Positions 10,641 to 21,298 of a stretch of DNA of 64,000 bases are shown piece by piece. The stretch is taken from NCBI GenBank assembly GCA_039654915.1, contig CM077599.1:64222501-64286500 (forward strand), written 5' to 3'. The stretch's first letter is position 1; each line of letters opens with the position of its first letter. The notes beneath the pieces were generated by a model. That model did no database searches and was not told the DNA's origin. It saw only the letters and a program-made list of their open reading frames with translations. The DNA comes from Aquilaria yunnanensis (lineage: Eukaryota; Streptophyta; Magnoliopsida; Malvales; Thymelaeaceae). The translations under genes and the position numbers were made by a program.

Positions 10641-13477
10641 TTTTCAGTAAGGGGTCCTTAGGGTTCTGCAAAAAAACAACTAAAGGACACTCGAGAATAT
10701 ATATTTTACAAATCTACTGTGAGCTTATTATTGTTTAAGGGAGAATGTATGAACATGGGTTTGGGTCCCTTGGGACCTCTTCTCACCCTAGTCCTCTTAA
10801 GGGACATTATCCCGTGTTTAGCAACATCTACCCATTAACTCACCCTGGCAAGCCTTGGCTTGCCAAACTATGATAGGTCATCACTTAGACACACAACTAC
10901 CTTGCCCTGAATACTATGTGTAGAGTAATCCAAGGCTACTTAGCTAAACCAAGTCAGGTGCACTAAGCTTCCAAACTAGTGCCTTTAGTTTAAGACCCAA
11001 CTAGGTGCACTAACCTTTCACCCATCCTATGGTGAACCCTGACTAGCATATGGCCAATCTAGTATATGTGTACTAGGTTCCTATTTTGGCTGCTCGGGTT
11101 CAAGACTTGACTATGTAACTAGGTGCACTAAACATTCGCCCTTAGGTGTGCTCATCTCCCACTCTAGTCCTTAGGTCCAAGACCCATCTAGGTGACCAAG
11201 TGTTACTAAGTATTCACCCTCCTTGGAGAACTTTGAACGATATTTAGCTCGGCACTTGCTACACCTTAATGTATTAGCTGCTACTGGGAATCATGCTTGC
11301 TCTAAGTACTACTTGAGCTTTATAGCACATACTAGGGTCCCGTATACACTAAGGTAGCCTAACTACCTTGCACACCCAAGGCCCTCAAAGTGCTTTAGTG
11401 ACTTAGCTTGGGTTCTAAGTCACTTACTTACTTAGAGTTCTTGGTATCCATCTTCATTGCCTAGGGTAGCTTACATTTACTTGGGTGTCAAGCAACCTCC
11501 CAAGCCATGCCAAGCTTCCACATTATCCAATTGAGGCCTCTTATGGGCCCTAGAGCTCACATGGTTCCTATATCTGCCTGTGTGCCATGTGTTAGTCTCA
11601 TAGTGCCCTCTTTGGCCCTTAGGTATTTTCACTAACTTCTTATAGTTCCTGATGCTCTTAAACCATCCTAGGGTTAGTAACATATTGCCCCAATTCATCT
11701 TTCCTAAAAACGGCAAGTTGTGCTGCAAATTGCCTATACTATAACACTAACTGTGCTTTAGTCCACCTGCATTACACTTAGCTAACTAGGCCATAGTTCT
11801 TGTTCATCAAAGCTAGTTCACCATACTTCTTTCTTAAATTACTTGGTTGCTCACTATTAATGTATTAAAACTACTTTGTGAACAACTACAAGCCTCAACT
11901 AAGGCACCCAAGTACCCCTGTGGACACACATGCGCTCCATTGTGCACATGCCTTCTTCTCCTTACTTCTTTTTATCCATCCATCACCTTTTTCATCATTC
12001 TGTGACCATTAATAGGATTATAAAACCCTAGGAAGATGTTTAAGGTGTTTAAGAATCATTTAGGACTAAAAAAAATCCTTTAGGTTAAGGGCTAAAGCAA
12101 CTGTGGCGCTATAGCACCCAACTTGGTGCCGCGACGCCATAGTTGATTTGAAGTTGTGCAAAAATGAACATGTTGGCATTGCAGCTCCTAGTGCAGAACC
12201 TGGGCATATTTACCTTGGTGCCTCAACACCTAGACTGGTGTCGCAATGCCTAAATTGGCACCATAATGCCCAAAACCTGCTCATCATCAATTTTTTTCTC
12301 GATTTCTATGCACAATGGCCCCAATCTTGTGTTCCAACCACTAGGCTTGTAAATTTACACTCCCAAGGAAAAATATGTCTAAAATGTATTAAAACAAAGA
12401 ATATTAATATATCCCCTCACCTTAAACACCTCAAAAGCAAAATCAAGCAAGTTGAGCTCCAAAGGTGTTCTTAAGGTTCCAAGCTTAAGTCCTCCATAAT
12501 GGCCACCTAAAACAACTAAACCAAGAAAAATATAACCTACTCAAACAACTTATAATAGAATATAAGCTACAGAAGAGACTGTTACCTTAGTTTTAAGCTT
12601 TAAACTCCTGGAACAACACAAAAATGCCACCAACACTTTAAAAGTTGCTTGAGCTTTCGAGATACTATTTAAGAGCCTTCAATTTCTTGAACAAAAGGTG
12701 AAATTGGTAGCTTGGAAGCTCTATCAATGGATTTGAAATGATAGCTACAAGTTTAGGAGGTAGGAGATCAATAATAGTACCATTCTCTATCTCCTAACCC
12801 CTTATAAACAAAATAAACTCCATCCAATTTCTAGCTTTATTTCCTTGGTCACTTAGCTCCCAAACATCACTTTGCCTACACTTAGTCCTCTTTCACTTCT
12901 AATGGCACTAAAAATGAGTACACTGAAAAGCTCACCTAACTCCCTTCTTAGCTCAAACTCTTGTGGTATTCAATCACCAAACTCGCTTCAAACCTTCAAT
13001 TATCTACATTTAGGTCCTTCCACACTAACTCATGGTTCAAATGGGTTAAAGAACCTATTCTTTTGATACACTGGGTCAGTTCTTTAGGCCCTGAATCTAT
13101 GATGTTTATAGTTTTACCCTCAATCTAAGGTAAAACTACCAAAGTGCCCTTGGAGACACTTAGGTGCCATTTGTGTCCTAAGAACCGCTATCGCCATCCC
13201 AAAATGCTTGAAATACACAAAAGTGTTCAAACTAGGGATTCTTTATCTCGTAATCTAGTCTTACCTAGCCATAATTAAAGGTGTGCACTATTCAACTAAA
13301 ACCAAAAAATCATAGAACTGAATTAATTTAGTCTTTCAAATTAACTTTTTCCATTATTCTGTTTGATTTCAGTTAAAAGTGAATTTCTAAAGTTATTTTT
13401 TGTTCAAGTTTGGTTCTATGGGTCAGTTAATTCAGTAACCAACTTAGCCAAATTTTTACTTTAACATTGTTTGACCT

Positions 13478-13527
13478 CCTGTAGGTCTTTTACTGCCCTT
13501 AGCCTGTAGGTCTTTTACTGCCCTTAG
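13478..13527. repeat. Perfect 25-bp tandem duplication
   Basis: CCTGTAGGTCTTTTACTGCC plus CTTAG occurs twice in direct succession, followed by a partial third copy (CCTGTA). It lies inside the hAT-like element. Confidence 0.85.
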
Positions 13528-13571
13528 CCTGTAAACCCTTATTGTTTAGGCCCATTTGCCTAACCCAATGA

Positions 13572-13597
13572 TCACTCACTCACTCACTCACTCACTC
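13572..13597. repeat. (CACT)n microsatellite
   Basis: Six or more CACT units, followed directly by a short CTC triplet run. Inside the hAT-like element. Confidence 0.85.
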
Positions 13598-15295
13598 CTC
13601 CTCCTCCTTTAGCGCGTCTGTTCAGTGTGATTCGTGTGAACCCTTACTGCCTCATGCACTAGTTGGCAGCTGCTCACTTCTTTGGCTCTACTGCTCTATG
13701 CCTGTACACCCCTTTTAGCCTCATCTATTGCTGATGCCAACTACTCCCATTGACTTGGTTCCATCTTTTAGCTTTTAGGAAGTCTTTTTCCCTTAATTGC
13801 TTGCTTGTGGTACCTTCTGCTTATCGTTTCATATATTATGTTCATGAGTCCATCTTTTAGCTTGATTTGAATAATTTCTACTGTGCCTTTTTCCTATGTT
13901 TCACTGGCTGTTGCTTGGACATGTTCTTGTGTCTTTTTTTTTAGGTTGCATAAGCATTGCAATTTCCAAAGGGTACATTGGATTTATTGTGTTTTTAGTC
14001 AAGTTTAGGTGTCTATGTATGAGGTCAACATAAAATTTAAAAATGCATGTGCATTTGCTTCTTAAGTATCCTATTCTTGCCTATGTATTGAGGAAATATT
14101 GTGTGGATGTCACTTAACTTGATCTCTGATGGGTTAAACTAAACATGCACCTTTTTCAATATTTTGGAGTATAAGTTGTGAGGAACCTATTACTAATTAG
14201 GGATATCACTGATCAATGAGATCGGTTTTTGTTTAGACGATTGTTATTTAAGTCTAAACATAATGGACTAGTAGGACTATCATTAATAGAATTGTTGTTT
14301 ATCTACATTGCTAAAAAAAAAAATTAAGCCATTCTCTTGATTGTTTGTATTGGTTTGAGGTCATTTTGATTTTGAGCCTATATCTATTAGTATGCTCAAA
14401 CATTTATTTATATGTTGTCTTTTCATGATCAAATAAGAAGTAAGCAAAAGCTGTTTGAATGGAGGACTGGAGCAGATGATGTAGGTTGCTTCTTTAGTAT
14501 GCACGAACCACTATTACTTTTTTCTATTGCAGCTTTTTGTGTGAAGTATGGATGCAGGTTATTAGTAGTATCATGATGCTACAAAGCAACTTGCATACAA
14601 TGGATGGGATAGGCTTAAATTTAGTCCTCAAGTTTTAATGTATTTCTCTTTGATTATTTTTGTAGCTGAGTACATATGATAAAAGACTTCATTGCATCTT
14701 GAATATGTGTTTTTTTCTATTATATGTCGTGTTTGGAATATGGTTTGATTGGTGATGAAGGAAGTTTGTCAATTAAAATTGAATTATGCATGCAACTTAA
14801 AAGCACTCTTTATTGATATTTCTTTGTCACTATGTTCTGAATCTATTTTGTTTATTGGTATGCTATTAGAATGTATAAACTTAAGAAATTCAAATGCTTG
14901 TTTGGTAACTTTTGGCATTGTCTAATTAGAATTTTTAAAACCTGGATGGATCACTACTTTATTTTTCGTTGAATTATTATGTTAAAACATGTAGCAGGAT
15001 TTCTAAAACATATGAAAATCATAGTAAAATATGAAAAGGCCTCAGGTATATGGAATGCCTAAAAATTCTAATATTTCAGTTTTAAACCAAATCGAACCAA
15101 AATATTTTAGTTTAGTTCTAATCAGTTTTCCTTAGTAATTCGTTTAATTTGGCTTCTAAGATTACACCCACCCCTTAGCCATAACAGGTCTGATACCTAG
15201 AGGGCCAAAATAGAACACTACATTGTTATAGTAGTTCTAAGATTTTTGAACCTAAATACAACTTCCAAAGTGAAAATTTAGTCAGAGCAGCTTAG

Positions 15296-15559
15296 TTACA
15301 AATAAAAAAGTCTTAGCTTACAAGCAGACCAAGCAAAGATGTAGTACATTAAACTACCAAACCTAATTGTCCAGTGTACATAGGTGAGACTAGTGCATCC
15401 TTTCACATGCCCTAGTAACCTTCCACAGTAGTTGTAGACATATATCTTGGGTAAGTCAAAAGCTGAAAGAGTTGGTTGAATAAGTAGAACTAACATTAGT
15501 AAAGCAACAACAGCAACATGAGCTTTAAGAACCCCTTTCCCTGCAGACAATAATAGCAA
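15296..15559 (-). CDS. Small ORF with signal-peptide-like start, unrecognised
   Basis: An 87-codon minus-strand frame whose first third reads KAHVAVVALLMLVLLIQPTL followed by SAF, a convincing hydrophobic core with a small-residue cleavage site near residue 33. The remainder (IYVYNYCGRLLGHVKGC) has no known family signature and may be read-through past a splice site. It lies between an LTR-like end and a truncated copia LTR. It could be the first exon of a secreted-protein gene, a relic, or chance. The start codon choice is not supported by any other signal. Confidence 0.2.
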   Translation of the reverse strand: MLLLSAGKGVLKAHVAVVALLMLVLLIQPTLSAFDLPKIYVYNYCGRLLGHVKGCTSLTYVHWTIRFGSLMYYIFAWSACKLRLFYL

Positions 15560-15578
15560 AATGAGCTTTAAGAACCAA

Positions 15579-16157
15579 GTGATTTATGATCATTGCCAAC
15601 GTGATAAGAGCCTATTGGGTCGCACACATAAAGCTATTTGGATCATTAGAGTGCATGGGCTACTTATTTGAGTTATGGTTTCACTTTAATTTCGTATTAA
15701 TAATGGGCCCAAGAGTTGAGCCATTATTAAGCCTGAAATTAAATCCTAATTGGATTAGGGCTTTGAAACCCATTAGGCCTGGAAGTTGAGTCTCACTATA
15801 AATACAACTTCTAGTGAGAAATTCGCAGGTCTCCTTGCCCTAGCCTCCCAAAAGGATAGTCGTACTCTTCTCTTGCAATTCCTTGGAGGACGCAAGCTAG
15901 CACTGCGAGCGCAAGAGAAACGCATCTGCCGGGAGGTGGTGGAAGCGTGGTGATCCCGAGAGGCTCGTGTGGATACCATAGAGAGCCTGAACACGTCAAC
16001 TGTTCAGGTTTTCTGATTCGACTCTACAGTTGAGTGAGAGATCTCAGCCGAAAACTAGGTATGAAAATTTTCAAACACCCGGTTTACCCCGTTTCACTTA
16101 GATCCTGGAGGGTTTCGGTTAAATTCCGCTGCGCTGTTTGGCTCCCGAAACCCAACA
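15579..16157 (+). repeat. Copia family III LTR, 5'-truncated copy (A)
   Basis: Matches the last 580 bp of the LTR at 59740-61155, from GTGATTTATGATCATTGCC to CCCGAAACCCAACA. It lacks about the first 840 bp of the LTR. The left junction falls after a duplicated phrase GAGCTTTAAGAACC (15520 and 15562). No PBS follows, so it is not attached to an internal region. Open frames inside it are LTR shadows. Confidence 0.8.
15797..15804 (+). promoter_or_regulatory. TATA box of LTR copy A
   Basis: TATAAATA, conserved at the same place in the family III LTR copies B, C and D. Confidence 0.5.
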
Positions 16158-17690
16158 ATGGAGGCTCGATATCCTCATCAATTCTTGCTTCAACAATGGT
16201 GTCAATGCAAAGTAGAGTCCTACTACGAGAAAATAGGGGAGTGTGGTTGAAGTTGAGAGAAATATTTTAATGACATATTTGCGTTATGTGAATCAATTTA
16301 GCAACTTGTTTCTAATTTTCCCAAAAAAAATAGACAAATATTACCTCCATGTACAAAATATTCTATTTACCAACAGTTGGAATGGGGAATTTGCTCTATT
16401 TTGAAAATATAAATGGCATATTTGTATGTTTCCAAAAAAATTAATGAGCTATTTACATATAAAAAACAATAATAATGGATGATTTACCCCAGGATGCAAA
16501 CATCAGTGCTATTTTTATCCCTTTTTCTCATTCTGAAAAGTTTGAAAAAATAAAAATAAAAATGATTTTGGTGAATTTCTAAACAAATTGGAAAAATTGA
16601 GCCTAAGAATCCATCATAATAGAACCAAGAAAATTCTCTTCTCACTGTGCGCCCTCTTCAATACTCTAAACCTCTACCCTTTTTTATTGTTTTCTCTCTC
16701 ACACTCTCTGATTTGTTTTTTTGGTAAATAGAATATAGATACAGAGAACATTAAGGAATAGCAGTAGAAGCTAGTTGATGGGCAAATGGCACTCTCAGCC
16801 GAGGCACAACTAGGATTGAACAATGATGAAAAGATTTCGGCAACTCCTGAATCTGATGAGTAAACTGGAGAAGATTCCTTTTAATAAATTCCATCAACAC
16901 TCTCCGATTTAGCTTTTCAATATAACCCATTTTCGCCCACACCATTCTTTGCCTTCCCGCACCCTCAAATTCCCGTCGTTAACCTGGTCTCCATCATTGG
17001 ATTTGACAGCTACTCATAGACTCCTAGTTGATCAGGTTTGATTCCCCGTCTCTGTTATTAAGCTAGATCTAGAGCATCTTCTGCTTTTTCAGTTTCATTT
17101 TCTAGAATTTTGGTACATGGTTTCCATTTTTTGGGATATAATTTGTGGTTCTGGTTGATACATGTTGTTTCATGAATTGTTGGTGGTATTAAACAATTGC
17201 ATGCAAAGATTTAGTTGGTGTTTGAATGTGACAAATTTTGTCATTTTTCTTTTTCAATTTTCCTTTGGTAAAAGTTTGGCTGCATAACTTCCATTAACAA
17301 TATGAAAAACGTTATTTTCTAAATTTTGGAGAACTCATACATTAAAATGGAAAATATCTAAAACAAGCATTTCTATTTTGTAATGTGAATTTTTCAATAT
17401 TCAGAAAACAATGTTTTCCACATCTTTAAAACATGTTATGTACTCAAATTTTTATTAAAAAAATTAAAAAAAGAAAAATGATAAATTTTTGGAACTAAAA
17501 GCCACCTTACTTTTTGTTTTTGGTTTGACATTTGGGCATCAATTTGGCATTTGATTACTTCTGTTTGATCTCATCATTAAAAAGAAAAACTCTTTTTCTT
17601 ACATGAAATCTATTTATATTAGGTGGGATTTGAATTGTGGTAATAGTATTTTGGTTTTAATTTAATTTCCTAATTGTTAGCCTCCACTAT
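16158..17690. other. No gene recognised
   Basis: AT-rich with a CT-rich patch near 16630-16700. Short frames such as 16751-16945 lack family signatures. A TACTACGAGAAAATAGG string near 16222 could be a decayed CACTA end but is not supported by a partner. Confidence 0.4.
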
Positions 17691-18939
17691 ATGGCCAATT
17701 TTGGTGATGACTTGCCTTTGTCAACTGGTCATAGACTAGTGACGATTGACTGTCACTAAGTTATTATCAAAGATAGTGACAGCTTGCCCTCTAATTGGCC
17801 ATGTACTAGCGATAGCTAATTGTCGCAAACTTATGGCCAAAGATAGCAACGACTTGCCCACGCTAACTTGCCATGACATAGTGATAGCTAGTCATCACGA
17901 AATTGTAGCCAGATGTACCGATAACTTACCCTTGCTAATTTAGTGACGACTAGACGTCATTATCTTTGGCCGTCAATTATTGACAGCTAGCTGTTGCTAA
18001 TTTCTAGCTAGATGTAGCGATTGTCTGCCTTCACTAGTTGGCCATAGTCAAGCTACATATGCCGAGTATTTTCTTCCATTTTCCTTTTTGTTTGTTTTGT
18101 AAATGATTAATTCCAACTTTTAGGATTTCTTTTCCAATTGATATGTATGGATCAATGGACCTATGTATTTATGAAAAAAACATATTTTATAATTTTTTAT
18201 TTTATGAAAAATTTATTTATCTCAATTATTTTCTGGAAAAAGAAAAAAAAGTGAGAATTTCTTGAATTTCAACTGATTTTTTGCTTGACCATAAGAATAT
18301 TTTTTTTTGTTTGGTATTAGTCGTTTCCATGTAAGGCACCTTAAGCAGTACATGAAAATTTTCATACTTTTTTTATTTAAAAAAAAGAATAAATAAAATG
18401 GGCATTTTAGCGATAACTAGTTGTCACACTACAACACAAATGCGCAATAGCAACTACAAGTCCAATCATGTTTTAGTCACAATATTGGCTAAAGTTGACT
18501 ACTTCACTACTGTGGTTGGAAGTTGTATTTTTTCAAGTTTCAATTTTTTGGCTACTAAATCTTGACTGCAGAAAGCGACTGAAACCTTTTATCAAGAATC
18601 AATCAAAAAGATTGTGATCTGCCATATATCTTACGACCGACTACTTTAGTCACTGGTCAGTCACTGTAATAAGACTATTATATTTTAAACAAAATATATT
18701 ATTATTTAATATAATTGTTATTTAATTTAATTGGTTATTTATTTCATTTGTTATTTAATTGATAGTTACATTAAATTGGTATAAATATTAACTTATTTTA
18801 ATTATTAATAATAAAATAATCAAATAATGAAATTAAAATTTAAATAATATACATTTAGATTAATATAAAAGTCAACATACACACCAAACTATAAAATTCA
18901 AAAAGTCACAATATTCAAAAATCACAATTCAAAAATTTT

Positions 18940-19480
18940 AAAACTCGGATTTGGAGGAAATTGAGGCAACGACAGTGAGACTGAGGAGGAGACCGAGTTG
19001 GACAATGGAAAGGTCAAGACGGAGGCCAAGGATGCGACAACGAGGAATAAAGAGCAAGCCAAGGAGGTGACAGCAAGGGGGGCTAGAAGGCGAGGCGAGA
19101 AATGGCGATGCAAATGGCTAGGTGATGAGAGAAATGGCAAAAAATGGGCCAAGCAGATGATGACATGGATGGACGTAGTTGACGGACGATGGACCAGCCA
19201 GGTGAATGGATGGCAATATGAACAGGCAACACAAACGGACATGGCGAATGATGATGCAGACGGAGATGATAAATGAGAGTGAGAGGGTTGATAGAGATGA
19301 GAGTGAGTTATGAGAGTGATAGGTTTGAAATAGGTGAGACAACCGGGCAATGAAGAAGGGAAGTAGAAGAGAAGTAGCTGGACTGACTAAACCCCGACTA
19401 ACAAAGTCAGCCACAAAATCCATGATTGCAGTTGGCCCATACATGAGTGTAGTTGAAATTCAGTTGCTATGTTCATCATT
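18940..19480. other. GC-richer patch inside the nested CACTA, unrecognised
   Basis: A purine-rich (plus strand) segment that keeps a 142-codon frame open on the minus strand (18922-19350) and a 92-codon frame on the plus strand. The minus-strand product is serine-, leucine- and histidine-rich with no motif I recognise. CACTA elements often carry captured gene pieces, so this may be one. Composition alone could explain the open frames. Confidence 0.25.
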
Positions 19481-19524
19481 TCTCCAGTTTTTTTAGTTTA
19501 TATTTTCATAGATGCAAATACATA

Positions 19525-19546
19525 CACACACACACACACACACACA
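19525..19546. repeat. (CA)n microsatellite
   Basis: Eleven CA units. Paired in inverted sense with the GT run at 19591-19622. Confidence 0.9.
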
Positions 19547-19588
19547 AATATAATTATATATATGGTACAATCATAAATATGTGTATAA

Positions 19589-19590
<2 letters not shown>

Positions 19591-19622
<32 letters not shown>
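19591..19622. repeat. (GT)n microsatellite
   Basis: About sixteen GT units. A phrase AATATAATTA...GGTACAATCATAAATAT appears on both sides (19546-19580 and 19632-19665), so a roughly 90-bp unit was duplicated around the run. Confidence 0.9.
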
Positions 19623-19624
<2 letters not shown>

Positions 19625-19794
19625 ATACATGAATATAATTACACATGGGGTACAATCATAAATATATATAAGTTCTTGAAATTTTCTCCATATACATAAT
19701 TTCAAAATTTAAAATTAATAAAGAAATTATATCATACACAAGGAAGTAAGAACCATAAGAACAATCTTCATACTTTAATAATTAATTAGACCTT

Positions 19795-20580
19795 GAACAT
19801 GCAAACCCTAAATTAACCCTTAAATCCTTAATTAAACCATAAGACCTAAAATCCTAAACCCCCTAAAACCTAAACCCTAATTCTATACCCCTAAATCGTA
19901 AACCTTAAACCTAATTATATACCATTAACCCTAATCCCTAAACCCTAAATAAAAACCCTAAAACCTAAACTCCAAATTAAAACCTAATACATAAACCCAA
20001 CTACCATTAATCTTAAACCCTAAATACAAACCTTGTTAATGAAACCCTAAACCGTAGGGCTAACTATTATTAACCCTAAAACCTAAACCCTAATTAAACC
20101 CTAAACCTTAAATACAAACACTAATTAAACACTAAACCCTAATTAAACCTAAACACTAAGCCTAATCTTTACCATTAACCCTAAACCCTAAACCATAAAC
20201 TTAATCTATCCCATTAACCCTAAATCATAAACCCTAAATGTAAATCACATACCCTAAATTTCAATACCCTAATACATAATTAAATACCCTTAAACCATCC
20301 TAATTCTATATCCATAAACCCTAAAAAAATTCTTAAACCCTAAATCATAAAAAGCTCAAAATTAACCCTAAAATAAATTCCAAAACCCTAATATTAATTT
20401 GATTCAATTAATACCCTAACCCTACACTAATTTCAAATCCTAAACCTTAAATAAAAATCCCAAACCCTAATTCTATATCCCTAAACTGTAAAAAAAAGAA
20501 AAATTCCAAATCATAAAAAAAAAATCGTAATACATATTCCCTAAACTCTAAAAAAACCCAAACCCTTAAAACCCAAAACT
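19795..20580. repeat. Degenerate telomere-like (CCCTAAA)n array
   Basis: For almost 800 bp the plus strand is dominated by AACCCTAA, ACCCTAAA and CCTAAAACC words, the C-rich strand of the plant telomere repeat TTTAGGG, with frequent AT insertions and variants. It lies wholly inside the CACTA element at 18427-20811. No long run of perfect heptamers remains, so the array is old, or was built by copying of imperfect units. Confidence 0.7.
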
Positions 20581-20904
20581 TTTAAATCAACTTAGCCGCT
20601 AAAAAAGCGACTAAGGCAAATTGGACACTTAAAAAACTGATTGAAGAGCGACTGCAGTCAAATCTATAAAAAGCTTCTTGCTAAAAGGCGACTACTATGT
20701 GAATGATTGAAACTTTTTGTCGCCCATCAGTTGTAATAAAAAGTGCACTTTTCTTATTCCGACTGCTTAGCGACTGACTTTCAGTTGTGATTTTGTATCA
20801 ATGTTGTAATGTCACTAAGTTATGGCTAGATGTCGTGACAGCTTGCCATTGCTAACTGACCATAAACTAGTAACAGCTAACTATCGACTAATTCAAAAAA
20901 TTTT

Positions 20905-21298
20905 AAATACCCCTGTTCGAATTTCCTTCATTATTAGTCTTGGGATAAATAGGGGAGTTGACCACTTTTTTAGCATTTTCTACATCTAAACCCCAAGCCT
21001 ACATAAAACCTTCCATTAGATCAGGTGTCAAAAGCTCCATGCCTTTCCCCTTCATCTTCTAATATGCCAACCATGACCTCAAGTAAGTGAAACAATCCTC
21101 TAACCCTATGGTTGTCTTGTTCTTGAATTCCATTGGGCCCATCTCCTCCACACCCTCCATAGCTTCAAACGTAAATTCTAGGCTATAGCTCAACAAGAAT
21201 TTAGACTCTTCATCTTTGTCCATTGTGGTTAGCAACTTTGGTAGAGAGAGATATGGTGTGAGTGGGTATGGTAGTGCAACCTCATCAAATTGCTGCAA
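20905..21298 (-). pseudogene. Degenerate coding fragment, unrecognised
   Basis: A minus-strand frame runs from 21298 to about 20905 with only two in-frame TAG codons. It includes LPKLLTTMDKDEESKFLLSY, LEDCFTYLRSWLAY and, after the first stop, GMELLTPDLMEGF and NAKKVVNSPIYPKTNNEGN. The residue mix looks like real protein, with charged and hydrophobic residues interleaved. It sits inside the outer CACTA element, so it could be a captured host exon or internal element protein. I do not recognise the family. Confidence 0.3.

Larger units (their letters stand above)
13275..15175. mobile_element. hAT-like non-autonomous transposon with TSD
   Basis: It is flanked by the exact 9-bp direct repeat TAGCCATAA (13266-13274 and 15176-15184); the inner 8 bp AGCCATAA fits the 8-bp duplication of hAT elements. 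The left end TTAAAGGTGTGCAC and the reverse-complemented right end AAGGGGTGGGTGTAAT form an imperfect inverted repeat of the GGGGTGTGCAC type common in plant hAT elements. Subterminal stretches are rich in TTCAGTT/AACTGA-like motifs (13330-13440, 15070-15150). No transposase frame is visible. Removing it rejoins the LTR-like host sequence across one TAGCCATAA. Confidence 0.65.
10720..15221 (-). repeat. LTR-like noncoding segment, interrupted by a hAT-like element
   Basis: Excluding the insertion at 13275-15175 it is about 2.6 kb with no credible coding. Read on the minus strand it starts near 15221 with TGTAGTGTTCTATTTTGG and contains a GGCACCTAAGTGTC...AAGGGCAC...GTAGTTTTACC block resembling the start of the 2679-5064 segment (GGCACCTAAGAGTC...AAGGGCAA...GTAATTTTA). 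A 5'-leader-like stretch lies near 12.6-12.9 kb. The proximal boundary near 10720 is a guess (TGTGAGC). Probably a gypsy solo LTR, but no TSD was seen. Confidence 0.3.
18427..20811. mobile_element. Nested CACTA element with 3-bp TSD
   Basis: The left end is CACTACAACACAAATGCG and the right end, reverse-complemented, CATTACAACATTGATAC. It is bounded by TCA at 18424-18426 and 20812-20814, the 3-bp duplication diagnostic of CACTA elements. Subterminal GACTGAAA/TTTCAGTC and GCGACT motifs lie near 18560-18660 and 20590-20780. The interior has an AT-rich block, a GC-richer patch, CA and GT microsatellites and a telomere-like array. There is no transposase, so it moved with help from another element. 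Confidence 0.8.

Noticed and set aside
16222..16240. TACTACGAGAAAATAGG as the left terminus of the outer CACTA ending at 23304
   Set aside because: The first base is wrong, no subterminal repeats follow for 1.4 kb and no matching TSD was found.
18922..19444. Overlapping minus-strand ORFs of 142 and 108 codons as host genes
   Set aside because: They overlap each other and a plus-strand frame, have low-complexity serine/leucine/histidine composition and lie inside a CACTA element.
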